Source: a virus. From it: a stretch of DNA of 32,488 bases. Shown here piece by piece: positions 7,932 through 15,080 of this stretch. Below the pieces are notes generated by a model. That model saw nothing but the letters and a program-made list of their open reading frames with translations. It was not told the origin of the DNA and did not search any database. Position numbers and translations under genes: made by a program. The number at the start of each line of letters is the position of its first letter. Positions within the stretch are counted from its first letter, which is position 1. The DNA lies in IMG/VR virus record IMGVR_UViG_3300044647_002964, positions 1 to 32,488 of that record; one strand, written 5' to 3'.

Positions 7932-9273
7932 GGCCTTTATTGAAGGCATAATGAAGGAAGCTGCGTTCACAGGTCTTGGAAATTTTGCGAACACAGCTGC
8001 TCGTGAGGCTGCTAATATCTATCATGCGGTACCAGGACTTTCAAACGTGGGGCGAGTGATCAGTGACGCAGCCAAGATAGTTCCGCACGCAAAAACAATC
8101 ATCAAAAATCCAGGAGCAGCCATAGAGGCTCTTCCTGAACTTTTCACACGCTCTCACTCAGCATCGAGAGAAGCTGCTCAGGAAGTGGGTCAGGCTGCAG
8201 GCAAAAATCTGGCAGCTCGCCAAAAAGGGTATGAGGGAATTGTGCTCGATCCCTCAAGCCGTCCTGTAGGTTTCGAGGCTCCAGGCTCGTTCGGATATGG
8301 AGGAGGTCGAGATTTGCTAAAGAACGTGCGATCAAGAAACTTCTTCAACAAGTTTCAGCAGTCGGCAGGAAACGATCTTACGCAGATGGAACGTACTCGG
8401 TTAATGGACTCTGTGGGCAAGATCGAGGGAAACATGCAAAACAGACTTCAGCAAGGAGGAGATGCTCACATTCAGCAGAAGTTTCAAGAACTCAATCTGA
8501 ATGCTGCAAATCAAAATCATCCCGAGTATCAAAAATCCAGAGACATTCTACAAAAGATACATGGAGGAGACTGGGACGACTTTGCCGCTCACGCAGGGTT
8601 ACATCCAGACTCTGGGCCTCAGCTCAGTGCAGCTGCCAGAGGAAATTTGAGCCCTCAAGACTTTAGAGGCAATGTGCCGTCTCAATCTACCCTGGAAGAT
8701 ATTCAGAATCATGCCAAAGCTTTGCACGACTCGGGCTTCTCTAGCAACACTGCTCGAGAGTATGTTCCCAAGATGGGTCCTATGGCAAAAGGAGAGACTC
8801 CTGGTATGAGCATGGGACAGCGTGCTGCTGTAGGGGCAGGTGTAGGATTTATGTCTCCTATTCCAGGAGGCACTGTTCTAGGGGCAGGTCTCGGAGCACT
8901 AGGTCCGTGGGGAACAACAGCAGCGCTAGGCTACGGAGGCTACCGACTAGCCAAGAGCATGTTCGGAAAAGACGACAGCTCTACCGATGTTACAGGCCAG
9001 CTTGAAGACAGAAACCGAGCCGTGCCTTTCATGAAGAACAAATGGGCAGGAGGAGTAGGAGGAGCACTGCTAGGCTTGTTGATTGCTAATGAAATGCAGC
9101 GCAACGGTATGGGGAACTATGGAATGATCATGCCCATTCTCGGTGGAGTTCTAGGCTACAATTATCTTCCTGGTATGATGAATCGCTGGAAAGATCCTTA
9201 TGGTGTGGGTGCAAACAGTGTGCAGCCTGGAGCTGCAGCCAGCAACAGTCAATACCCATTAACGACCAACTAG
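7555..9273 (+). CDS. Probable virion / internal protein with membrane-active Gly-Ala C-terminus
   Basis: A 572-residue protein with no recognised enzyme motif. The N-terminal 140 residues are helical and hold two related segments, DQAFSDGVLRE (about 34-44) and DEAFIEGIMKE (about 124-134), plus KTA-type motifs also seen in neighbours. The middle is Gln/Asn/Gly-rich. The C-terminal third has glycine- and alanine-rich hydrophobic stretches (AAVGAGVGFMSPIPGG, GGVGGALLGLLIANEM, MIMPILGGVLGYNYLPG) like those of phage proteins that insert into host membranes during DNA entry. The start at 7555 is kept because residues 1-115 read as a normal helical protein while the competing upstream frame does not; AAGAAG just upstream may serve as ribosome-binding site. 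An internal-virion or ejection role is inference. Confidence 0.8.
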   Translation: MTLPSINPQMLLSMDLTSQEQLESFRKTASELGFDQAFSDGVLRELGDIQEKTAIDLQLKEKNYLKHLRKELSKMSMELGDSCPYSSEELDHITSSLETFQKAAELEARAVWEGMREELLKQGADEAFIEGIMKEAAFTGLGNFANTAAREAANIYHAVPGLSNVGRVISDAAKIVPHAKTIIKNPGAAIEALPELFTRSHSASREAAQEVGQAAGKNLAARQKGYEGIVLDPSSRPVGFEAPGSFGYGGGRDLLKNVRSRNFFNKFQQSAGNDLTQMERTRLMDSVGKIEGNMQNRLQQGGDAHIQQKFQELNLNAANQNHPEYQKSRDILQKIHGGDWDDFAAHAGLHPDSGPQLSAAARGNLSPQDFRGNVPSQSTLEDIQNHAKALHDSGFSSNTAREYVPKMGPMAKGETPGMSMGQRAAVGAGVGFMSPIPGGTVLGAGLGALGPWGTTAALGYGGYRLAKSMFGKDDSSTDVTGQLEDRNRAVPFMKNKWAGGVGGALLGLLIANEMQRNGMGNYGMIMPILGGVLGYNYLPGMMNRWKDPYGVGANSVQPGAAASNSQYPLTTN

Positions 9274-9281
9274 TCTATAGT

Positions 9282-10085
9282 ATGAATGTATACATGCCCG
9301 CCTTCTATCTAGGTGTACAGGAAGAACTTGAGAAACAGGCTTTCGACGTAGGCGCTATGCCTATGAATGAAAACATTCTACCCAACATCACAACACAGGC
9401 AAAATGGAAGTACGCTAGAACAAAAGACGGGCTAAACCTGTCCGATGGTAATCTTGTGTATGGCTTTAAAGGGCTTCCTGAGAAATTTCCGGCCGAGGAC
9501 CACAAGCTGAGTCGCTCGGAAGATGACAACATTTTAAACTTTGAAACAGACGCAATCAGTAAAGGAACTGCGCAAATTCACAGGTCTAGTCCAGACAACA
9601 TCTATATGACTCTTGTTGACGGAAGTCAAAATCCTACTTTTATGCTTCAGCACGAGGAAGGTAAAAACTGGAGGTACTCTCCAACAAAGAAGTTTATAGA
9701 GAAGCTAAAGGCTCTCGAGTCTGTTTCGGGCGAGGAGTCTGCTCAGCTAGATCCAGGAGCTCTGATCGACGGAGCTGAAGAGCATGCTAAGACTGCTTTT
9801 GTAAACCCTCACGTTGCTGCAGGTATGCTCGACGCGGACGGACTTGCAGGTTTGCTGCAAGGGGCAGGTAACCTAGGAAAATCTTTCATTCAAGCTCACG
9901 CAGACTATCCGATAGCATCTGGTGTAGGATCGTACGCCCTGAGCAAGATGGTTGGAGGACTACGAGACAAAATGAATCCTGCAAGAATAGGAGAACGTAT
10001 GGCAAATCCTGCAGTTAGAAACAGAAGAGAGCTGATTCCTCTTGCGAGCGCTATACTTCCTTCAGCTCTCTCACAACTAGCTTAA
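9282..10085 (+). CDS. Probable virion-associated protein
   Basis: A 267-residue protein opening with FYLGVQEELEKQAFDVGAMP, the clearest example of the short helix motif shared by this gene cluster; a second copy, EEHAKTAFVNP, occurs around residue 165. The centre (GNLVYGFKGLPEKF, HRSSPDNIYMTLVDGSQNPT) looks like beta structure. The end, ELIPLASAILPSALSQLA, is hydrophobic. No catalytic motif is recognised. It starts 8 bases after the preceding stop, and the next gene starts 1 base after its own stop, so it belongs to the virion-type operon. Confidence 0.78.
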   Translation: MNVYMPAFYLGVQEELEKQAFDVGAMPMNENILPNITTQAKWKYARTKDGLNLSDGNLVYGFKGLPEKFPAEDHKLSRSEDDNILNFETDAISKGTAQIHRSSPDNIYMTLVDGSQNPTFMLQHEEGKNWRYSPTKKFIEKLKALESVSGEESAQLDPGALIDGAEEHAKTAFVNPHVAAGMLDADGLAGLLQGAGNLGKSFIQAHADYPIASGVGSYALSKMVGGLRDKMNPARIGERMANPAVRNRRELIPLASAILPSALSQLA

Positions 10086-10086
10086 T

Positions 10087-10470
10087 ATGGACAAAGAGGC
10101 GTATAACGGAGCTTTTGGAGGAGTCGGAGATGTTTCTGCTCATGGCAGACCTATGTTTGGGCTCGATGTGCTTTCGGACCCTGTCTTGCTGACGAAGTTT
10201 ATTCGACAAGACCATGGTCTTGATGGCAGAAAAAAGCAGTCCCTTTTGACGATGCTAGACAGTCCTGAGTGGTTTGATCATCTTGTGGTTGGCGCAGCAG
10301 GAGCAGCTCTTGCCAAGACCGTGGCATCATATGCGGAGCTTAGTCCTCCAGCACAAACGTTAATGAGCTTGGCTGGTTTCGGTGTAGGCAATATAATATA
10401 TAACACCTATCACACAAAGAAGTTTACCAGCTATAATCAGGATACCGGAAAAGTCAGAATAAAACTATAA
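10087..10470 (+). CDS. Small hypothetical protein with hydrophobic C-terminal half
   Basis: A 127-residue protein. The N-terminal half is soluble in character (GRPMFGLDVLSDPVLLTKF). The C-terminal half has two hydrophobic stretches (HLVVGAAGAALAKTVASY and TLMSLAGFGVGNIIY) that could enter a membrane, followed by a basic tail. It is packed between genes with 1- and 2-base gaps, so it is part of the operon. Unknown function; like its neighbours it may be a minor virion or entry protein. Confidence 0.75.
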   Translation: MDKEAYNGAFGGVGDVSAHGRPMFGLDVLSDPVLLTKFIRQDHGLDGRKKQSLLTMLDSPEWFDHLVVGAAGAALAKTVASYAELSPPAQTLMSLAGFGVGNIIYNTYHTKKFTSYNQDTGKVRIKL

Positions 10471-10472
10471 TT

Positions 10473-10811
10473 ATGGAACTTACAAACTACGCAAAAGCAA
10501 TTAAAGCCGAGATGAGTCTACAGCTCCAGAAGCAGGGCTCGAGCATTGAAAACTTCGAGAAAGCACTAAAAAGTCTAAACACCGGAGAAGGAGTGTATAA
10601 GGTTGCAGAAGATAGCGCTGGGATGCTTTTCGGCTTGCCTGAGATGGCGTTCAAGAGCAGCTTGGCTGGTGGAGCAATGGCTGGTTTGACTCTCGACGAA
10701 ATGGACAAGTCTGTAGACTCTGTGAATGGAGCTCTCGAAAGAGAAAGACAAAAGGTCAATCTGGTCAGGCGAATCACGCAAAACCTTAGAAGAGAACATG
10801 GAATTCAATAA
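10473..10811 (+). CDS. Small hypothetical protein of the virion-type operon
   Basis: A 112-residue mostly helical protein. It opens MELTNYAKAIKAEMSLQLQK, a variant of the neighbours' N-terminal helix motif. A Gly/Ala patch (MAFKSSLAGGAMAGLTLDEM) occurs around 65-84, and the C-terminus is basic (RQKVNLVRRITQNLRREHG). It starts 2 bases after the previous stop; its 3' end overlaps the next gene's first codons. No family recognised. Confidence 0.72.
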   Translation: MELTNYAKAIKAEMSLQLQKQGSSIENFEKALKSLNTGEGVYKVAEDSAGMLFGLPEMAFKSSLAGGAMAGLTLDEMDKSVDSVNGALERERQKVNLVRRITQNLRREHGIQ

Positions 10812-11178
10812 GACTATGGAGTTTAAAGCTACTGAGCATTTTGACTTTGGTGAAAGTTCGTTTGATCCGACATCAAGCAGTAAAAAAAGAAACATCAAAA
10901 ATGAAGTAACAAACAAATCTTTTGATCCTGAAGCTGTAATAGATGCTTACGAAAAAGCAAAAGGAATCAAAAAGAGAGGTGTTGCTTCGGACATGGCCGA
11001 CTACACGTTTAAGAATATTATCCTCGATCCTGAGCAACAAAGAGATCAAGACATGCTCAATGAGTTGTTAAACAATAAAAAGTATCTAATCGCCCTATGG
11101 AAAGACACCTGGACAAACCAGGGAAATTTTAGAGTGTTTGTTATCTACGGATCCAAGAAAGAAAAAGCTAAAGAATAA
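10798..11178 (+). CDS. Hypothetical charged protein
   Basis: A 126-residue charged protein (MEFNKTMEFKATEHFDFGES...). It contains Lys-rich segments and KNIILDPEQQRDQDMLNELL near the middle. The start at 10798 follows AGAAGAG at a good ribosome-binding distance and overlaps the previous stop by 14 bases; ATG at 10816 is the alternative. A still earlier ATG at 10726 would overlap the previous gene by 86 bases and is not preferred. Function unknown. Confidence 0.7.
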   Translation: MEFNKTMEFKATEHFDFGESSFDPTSSSKKRNIKNEVTNKSFDPEAVIDAYEKAKGIKKRGVASDMADYTFKNIILDPEQQRDQDMLNELLNNKKYLIALWKDTWTNQGNFRVFVIYGSKKEKAKE

Positions 11179-11182
11179 AATT

Positions 11183-11944
11183 ATGTCAACTAACGAAAAA
11201 ACCGCACTTACTCAGCTTCCACTGTCTCCTGACGAGCAGTATGAAGCTTCTGAACTGTTTGGGAAGAGTCTATTTAGTGCTATTCAACTAGCTAAAGAAC
11301 AAGAGCTTCGTAAGAAGCTGGAAGAGAAGAAAACTTACGGAGGTGGTGACGAAGATGTGTTAAAGATACCTATCCCTATGCATCTGCTTCCAAATCACGA
11401 AAAAATGGGAGAGGCTTCGGACGCCTACTCCGATCCAGGCATCTTGGCTAGAGCTCTAAAAAGTCAGAACTATCCTATGCGTATGCTGGTAGGAGGGCAG
11501 ACTGGCTTTCGTGACGCCAAGAAAGACTATTTCATGCAAGAGAAGGCGAGGATACAGCAAGAACTCATGCTTGCTCAAAAAGAGTATATTGACACTCTAT
11601 CAAAGATAAAAACAGGAGCTGAACATATCGAAACTCCATGTGTCGACGCTTTCTGTAACGGGCTAGCCTACGCTGCTCTGTTCGATAACGAAAAGGTGGC
11701 TCTATCTTTTGACAACGATGTCGACATCGAAGATGACTCTATGAAGAGAGTAATTCAAGACGCAGCAACTACAATTAAAAAGCCTTTTTCTCCTGTTATA
11801 GATACTGCAGCCAGCGGACTGTTGGGTACAGGAGCAGGCGCAGCGTATCTGACATATCTATTGAGAAAGAAGATGAGAGAAAAGCCGGACAGCTATCTCG
11901 ACGAACATATGCCAACCAGAGTTGAACTTCAACCCTACGCTTAA
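11183..11944 (+). CDS. Hypothetical protein of the virion-type operon
   Basis: A 253-residue protein starting MSTNEKTALTQLPLS, again with a KTA motif near the N-terminus; DNEKVALSFDND recurs near residue 182. A charged helical region (AKEQELRKKLEEKK; KDYFMQEKARIQQELMLAQK) may form a coiled coil. A Gly/Ala stretch near the end (AASGLLGTGAGAAYLTYLL) could be membrane-inserting. ATG 11183 is chosen because it lies 4 bases after the upstream stop; an upstream in-frame ATG (11138) lies inside the previous gene. Function not recognised. Confidence 0.78.
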   Translation: MSTNEKTALTQLPLSPDEQYEASELFGKSLFSAIQLAKEQELRKKLEEKKTYGGGDEDVLKIPIPMHLLPNHEKMGEASDAYSDPGILARALKSQNYPMRMLVGGQTGFRDAKKDYFMQEKARIQQELMLAQKEYIDTLSKIKTGAEHIETPCVDAFCNGLAYAALFDNEKVALSFDNDVDIEDDSMKRVIQDAATTIKKPFSPVIDTAASGLLGTGAGAAYLTYLLRKKMREKPDSYLDEHMPTRVELQPYA

Positions 11945-11946
11945 AT

Positions 11947-12660
11947 ATGAAAATTGACTGGACTGCTCTTAGAGAAGGTTATGAAGAAACACTGGAAAAA
12001 ACAGCAGTAGCGTACAGCCCTCCTGCTGCTCCCTCCTCGCCCGCTCCGCCTGCTGGTGGGGGTGGCGCAAAACCCATGAATCCTCCTGCTCGGAATCCTA
12101 AGCCAGGGTTTGGAACTACTTTTTGGGAGACAGCCACAAGCCCGTTTAAAGCCGTAGCTGATGGTGTTTCTAACTTTGTCGGAAAATTCAATCCAGTCAC
12201 TCCGATAACTCACGCAATCAGCGATGCTGGAGACGCACTAAAATCTGTAGCTCCTTTAGGTTTAGCTGCAGTTGCTGGTGGAGGGCTCCTTGGAGGAGGG
12301 TCCTCTGGAGGTGGAGGAGCAGGCAATAACTACGGCTCAGGAGGAGGATCGCGAGGAGATATTCTTAACTACAACAAAGCAGGGGTGTCCACTATGAATG
12401 CTCCTAAAGTTAAAGTTGGAGGATTCTTGCTCGATCCGTTGATGGCTGCTGCTGAAAGAAGAGCAGCCAACTCTGTTTTAAATGAGGTAACAAAGACCAA
12501 CCCTTTCGGAGAATCAGAGGCTTCGGCAGACGCGCACACACAGCCTCATATGCATGAAAAATCTGATAAAGAAATTCAACTGGTTTCTAAATACCCTGAG
12601 CTTGCTAAGCTGCTGGAAGATGAGAAAAATAAAGCCTATCTAGCGCAGTTGACTAGCTAG
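11947..12660 (+). CDS. Pro/Gly-rich virion-type protein
   Basis: A 237-residue protein. MKIDWTALREGYEETLEKTA is the same N-terminal helix motif as in the 9282 gene. A Pro/Ala/Gly-rich spacer (about 26-55) follows, then a hydrophobic-helical section with a glycine-rich block (about 110-135), and a C-terminal helix-rich part containing HTQPHMHEKSDKEIQ. It starts 2 bases after the previous stop and ends the operon before an intrinsic terminator. The architecture, a short helix plus disordered spacer, suits a virion-incorporated protein. No enzyme motif seen. Confidence 0.77.
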   Translation: MKIDWTALREGYEETLEKTAVAYSPPAAPSSPAPPAGGGGAKPMNPPARNPKPGFGTTFWETATSPFKAVADGVSNFVGKFNPVTPITHAISDAGDALKSVAPLGLAAVAGGGLLGGGSSGGGGAGNNYGSGGGSRGDILNYNKAGVSTMNAPKVKVGGFLLDPLMAAAERRAANSVLNEVTKTNPFGESEASADAHTQPHMHEKSDKEIQLVSKYPELAKLLEDEKNKAYLAQLTS

Positions 12661-12669
12661 TGTAATAAG

Positions 12670-12702
12670 GTCTTGCTTTATACTGAGTAAGACTTTATTT
12701 TT
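12670..12702 (+). terminator. Intrinsic terminator after the virion-type operon
   Basis: GTCTTGCT (12670-12677) pairs with AGTAAGAC (12686-12693), with one G-T wobble and an 8-base loop. TTTATTTTT follows. It sits 9 bases after the stop at 12660. Confidence 0.75.
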
Positions 12703-12710
12703 AATCATCT

Positions 12711-12932
12711 ATGTCCACGTCAAGCAAACAAGTATACATCCCGTCGCTAAAGATAGTTGGATCTTTTATGGAAGAAATTGGAGGTACAGCAGACCGGGTT
12801 ATATATCCAGGCAATCCATTTTCTGTTGAACTATCCTCTGAAGATTTTAAAGATCCTGAAGAGTATCACACTGTCTGGATAGCCATAACAAAGGCCGTTA
12901 AACTAAAACTATCTAAAGATGCCTCAGAATAA
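12711..12932 (+). CDS. Small hypothetical protein upstream of beta-N
   Basis: A 73-residue protein (MSTSSKQVYIPSLKIVGSFM...), probably beta-rich with an amphipathic C-terminal helix (WIAITKAVKLKLSKD). No family recognised. It overlaps the polymerase beta N-terminal gene by 14 bases, so the two are probably co-transcribed and translationally linked. The start follows a terminator closely and has no clear ribosome-binding site. Confidence 0.7.
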   Translation: MSTSSKQVYIPSLKIVGSFMEEIGGTADRVIYPGNPFSVELSSEDFKDPEEYHTVWIAITKAVKLKLSKDASE

Positions 12933-13584
12933 TCCTCCAGCACACACCAGAGCTTTTTTCGATCCTATCAGACTTCGGGGAATGTTGTTTGATACGGCCA
13001 AGGAAGCTTTCACTAAAAAACTCAATGCTATAGAAACCCCAGACTTTAAACTGGCTGTTAAAGATCTAAAAATTGAGAGTACGCACGTCACATCTTCAGC
13101 CAAGAAGAAAGCGATCCTCGAAAAGAAAGACCTTACTGTTCCTTTAAAGGGTACGGTAGATCTCATCCACAAGGCGTCTGGTAATGTGGTGGAGTCTAAA
13201 AATACTACCATAGCTCATATTCCGTATTTAACTAACCACAACACTGTAATATACAACGGGTCAGAGTACGAATCTGTAAACCAGCAAAGACTTCTTCCAG
13301 GAGTATATTCCCGTATCAGACAGGACGGCATCCCTGAAGCTCATATAAATCCAGAAGCTCGCACAGGCCAGTCAGCAAGAATATTATTTCTTCCTGAAAA
13401 GCAACTGTTTATCTTGATGGTCAAAAATTCGCAAGTGAGGTTGTACGGTATCTTAAAAGACATGGGTATAACCGACTCAGTCATCAAGGAAGCTTGGGGA
13501 GAGCAGATATACAATGCAAACAGGTTGCAGTATAAAGGAGACGAGATAGATAAGCTCTACGCACTGTTTGTTGGTCCAGATTAG
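12919..13584 (+). CDS. RNA polymerase beta subunit, N-terminal part
   Basis: A 221-residue fragment matching the N-terminal (protrusion) part of bacterial beta. FFDPIRLRGMLFDTAKEAF leads in. VPLKGTVDLIHKASGNVVES and IAHIPYLTNHNTVIYNGSEY then parallel the bacterial '[20 protein letters not shown]' block. NQQRLLPGVYSRI parallels 'VSQLVRSPGVYF', and LFLPEKQLFILM with LYGILKDMGITDSVIKEAWG parallels the 'LLRALG...EEIL' segment. It ends naturally at TAG, before the region that begins the beta-mid gene on the other strand at 21435, so little conserved beta sequence is lost. No intein-like end is visible. It lies among plus-strand virion-type genes, opposite in strand to the other three polymerase pieces. 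Confidence 0.9.
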   Translation: MPQNNPPAHTRAFFDPIRLRGMLFDTAKEAFTKKLNAIETPDFKLAVKDLKIESTHVTSSAKKKAILEKKDLTVPLKGTVDLIHKASGNVVESKNTTIAHIPYLTNHNTVIYNGSEYESVNQQRLLPGVYSRIRQDGIPEAHINPEARTGQSARILFLPEKQLFILMVKNSQVRLYGILKDMGITDSVIKEAWGEQIYNANRLQYKGDEIDKLYALFVGPD

Positions 13585-13608
13585 AGGCTAAGCTTCTGAT
13601 AAATTTAT

Positions 13609-13639
13609 TTGCATACTATTAAAATATGTGCAATACTAT
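13609..13639 (+). promoter_or_regulatory. Candidate promoter for the 144-residue protein unit
   Basis: TTGCAT (13609-13614) and TACTAT (13634-13639) are separated by 19 bases; a second TACTAT occurs at 13614-13619. The same TACTAT element appears before the beta-mid gene and before the reductase gene. Transcription would start about 13646. The -35 match and spacing are imperfect. Confidence 0.4.
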
Positions 13640-13647
13640 AGGTAGCA

Positions 13648-13761
13648 ATGGAGAAGATCATCGGTCTCTCTGGAAGCCTAGCTTCTGTTGCAGCTTTTGA
13701 AGCTCCTCTGCTACTAAACAACAAACCAAATAAAAACACAATATGGCTACATATAAAGTAA
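13648..13761 (+). CDS. Possible 37-residue leader peptide
   Basis: A short ATG-to-TAA frame (MEKIIGLSGSLASVAAFEAP...) starts 8 bases after TACTAT and overlaps the first 19 bases of the next gene in another phase. It could be a leader peptide coupled to that gene, or chance. No homologue is recognised and composition gives little help, so it is offered at low confidence. Confidence 0.25.
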   Translation: MEKIIGLSGSLASVAAFEAPLLLNNKPNKNTIWLHIK

Positions 13762-14177
13762 AAAAACTAGCATCAGGCGCTTCTGATATTTCCGGACTAA
13801 AGACCTCTCGTTATGAGAAGCTTCAAGTCGCATACGGCGCCATCAGCGACACTGCATACGCGCTCAACGACACCCTCGTTTTTCACGATGTGCCGTCAAA
13901 AGATATCATCAGAGCTACGGTGGTCGCTCATGCGACTGTACCTATTACTCTTGAAGTCTTCCCGGCCACAAATGTCACAGGCTCACCATTCACGCTGACT
14001 CTGTCTACTGGACAAGCTGCCTGTAAGATCAGTTATGTTATTGAGTATATCCGTGGCAACGGTAAAGTCGGTATTGGAGCAGGTCCTTCGGACGGAGAGC
14101 TGTTTGCTGTAACTATCGTTGCTGGAGCGCAAGCTATCCCAGCTACAAGGGAAGAGCAGATTCCTGCTGCCTCCTAG
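13743..14177 (+). CDS. Probable abundant small virion protein (decoration or fibre-like)
   Basis: A 144-residue protein of mainly beta character with Ala, Thr, Val and Gly throughout (TVVAHATVPITLEVFPATNV; FTLTLSTGQAACKISYVIEY). There is no signal peptide or enzyme motif. It stands alone between a candidate promoter and a very strong terminator, and its leader is A/C-rich and unstructured, as is common for highly expressed structural genes. These points suggest a capsid decoration or small tail protein, but the family is not recognised and the role is inferred from context and composition. Confidence 0.75.
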   Translation: MATYKVKKLASGASDISGLKTSRYEKLQVAYGAISDTAYALNDTLVFHDVPSKDIIRATVVAHATVPITLEVFPATNVTGSPFTLTLSTGQAACKISYVIEYIRGNGKVGIGAGPSDGELFAVTIVAGAQAIPATREEQIPAAS

Positions 14178-14208
14178 TAGTCTATCACCTAGCTACTTAC
14201 AGTTTAAA

Positions 14209-14240
14209 AAGGGCGCTGTTAATTCAGCGCTCTTTTTTTT
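14209..14240 (+). terminator. Strong intrinsic terminator
   Basis: AAGGGCGCTG (14209-14218) pairs with CAGCGCTCTT (14225-14234), with one G-T wobble and a 6-base loop, directly followed by a T-run to 14240. It lies 31 bases after the stop of the 144-residue gene. Confidence 0.92.
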
Positions 14241-14285
14241 GTACAAAACCCTTGCAGACCCCTTTCGTCACAGGTACTGTTATTG

Positions 14286-14477
14286 ATGTCTGCTATAACT
14301 AACCAAAGTATGAACGAACAAAAAACCTCAAAAGAAGAACAAATTTACAACCTCGTAATCGAGCTCGAGACTGCAAAAAAGAATAAGCGTGATGTAGTCA
14401 AGGCACATACTGAAGAAGTAAAAAGAATTCAGGCAGAAATTAAAGACTTGCTTGAAGAAAATGACGCACTTAACTAA
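14286..14477 (+). CDS. Short coiled-coil protein
   Basis: A 63-residue, highly charged helical protein; EEQIYNLVIELETAKKNKRD and EVKRIQAEIKDLLEENDAL show heptad spacing of Ile and Leu. ATG 14286 is taken as the start; ATG 14310 (MNEQKTSKEEQ) is an equally plausible shorter choice. The next gene is also a short coiled coil, so the two may pair. Unknown role. Confidence 0.65.
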   Translation: MSAITNQSMNEQKTSKEEQIYNLVIELETAKKNKRDVVKAHTEEVKRIQAEIKDLLEENDALN

Positions 14478-14485
14478 CAAACACT

Positions 14486-14743
14486 ATGAGCACTGATCGC
14501 GTAGAACTTCCGGCCGTTACTCCAGTAGACACTGAAAAGCAACATGTATCTCTTCTTCTGATTGCTGACGCTCTGCGTAACGCAGACTCTGTAATTTCCG
14601 AACAAGAGACTGCCATTACGAAATTGAGCCAACAACTACAGCAGCTCCAAAATAACAGGATCGCTACTGTTGCACAAAAAAACGTACTCACGTCGTTGCA
14701 GGAGAGGATTCTAGAAATCGAGAACACCAACAAGACTCAATAG
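14486..14743 (+). CDS. Short coiled-coil protein
   Basis: An 85-residue protein whose second half is a predicted coiled coil (AITKLSQQLQQLQNNRIATV; LTSLQERILEIENTN). The first 30 residues are extended (MSTDRVELPAVTPVD). It lies 8 bases after the preceding coiled-coil gene and 1 base before the membrane-protein gene, upstream of the fibre gene. It could be an assembly or chaperone-like partner for the fibre; this is inference from position. Confidence 0.7.
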   Translation: MSTDRVELPAVTPVDTEKQHVSLLLIADALRNADSVISEQETAITKLSQQLQQLQNNRIATVAQKNVLTSLQERILEIENTNKTQ

Positions 14744-14744
14744 T

Positions 14745-15080
14745 ATGCAGCTTTCTGAGATAGCCTTCGTGTGTAGTTATCTGCTTTTGATTTGGCTAAG
14801 AACCAATGCTTTTGCAGAGTACTTGACTTTGTTTAGACTCACTAGGCTCTTTAAATTAGATGAGTACAATAAACTTGCCCACGAAGGCTATCCAGGAAAC
14901 TATATTGACTTTTTAGCTGAATACTATCGCCCTCTTTTTATAGTGAGACTAGTTATATGTCCTGTATGTATTAGTTTTTGGCTAGGTGTATCCTCTCTAT
15001 CTTTCCTCGCTGTAGAGGACGCTATCGCATTGGCTCCTTTGACATTGCTTTTCTATACTTTGTTTAATAAAATGCTTTAA
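14745..15080 (+). CDS. Small membrane protein, DUF1360-like
   Basis: A 111-residue protein with three hydrophobic segments: about 3-18, about 69-90 containing VICPVCISFWLG, and about 92-108. The CPxCxxFWxG pattern beside a membrane helix resembles DUF1360-type small membrane proteins, which are common in phages and Bacillus and have no firm function. It starts 1 base after the previous stop, and its TAA overlaps the ATG of the giant fibre gene (TAATG), so it is co-expressed with the fibre. Confidence 0.7.
   Translation: MQLSEIAFVCSYLLLIWLRTNAFAEYLTLFRLTRLFKLDEYNKLAHEGYPGNYIDFLAEYYRPLFIVRLVICPVCISFWLGVSSLSFLAVEDAIALAPLTLLFYTLFNKML

Noticed and set aside
10007-10095. Possible frameshift between the 9282 and 10087 genes
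   Set aside because: A clear TAA, a 1-base gap and a proper ATG separate them; both proteins read naturally to their ends.
10575-10916. 113-residue minus-strand frame
   Set aside because: Antisense to two well-spaced plus-strand genes and with no supporting signals.
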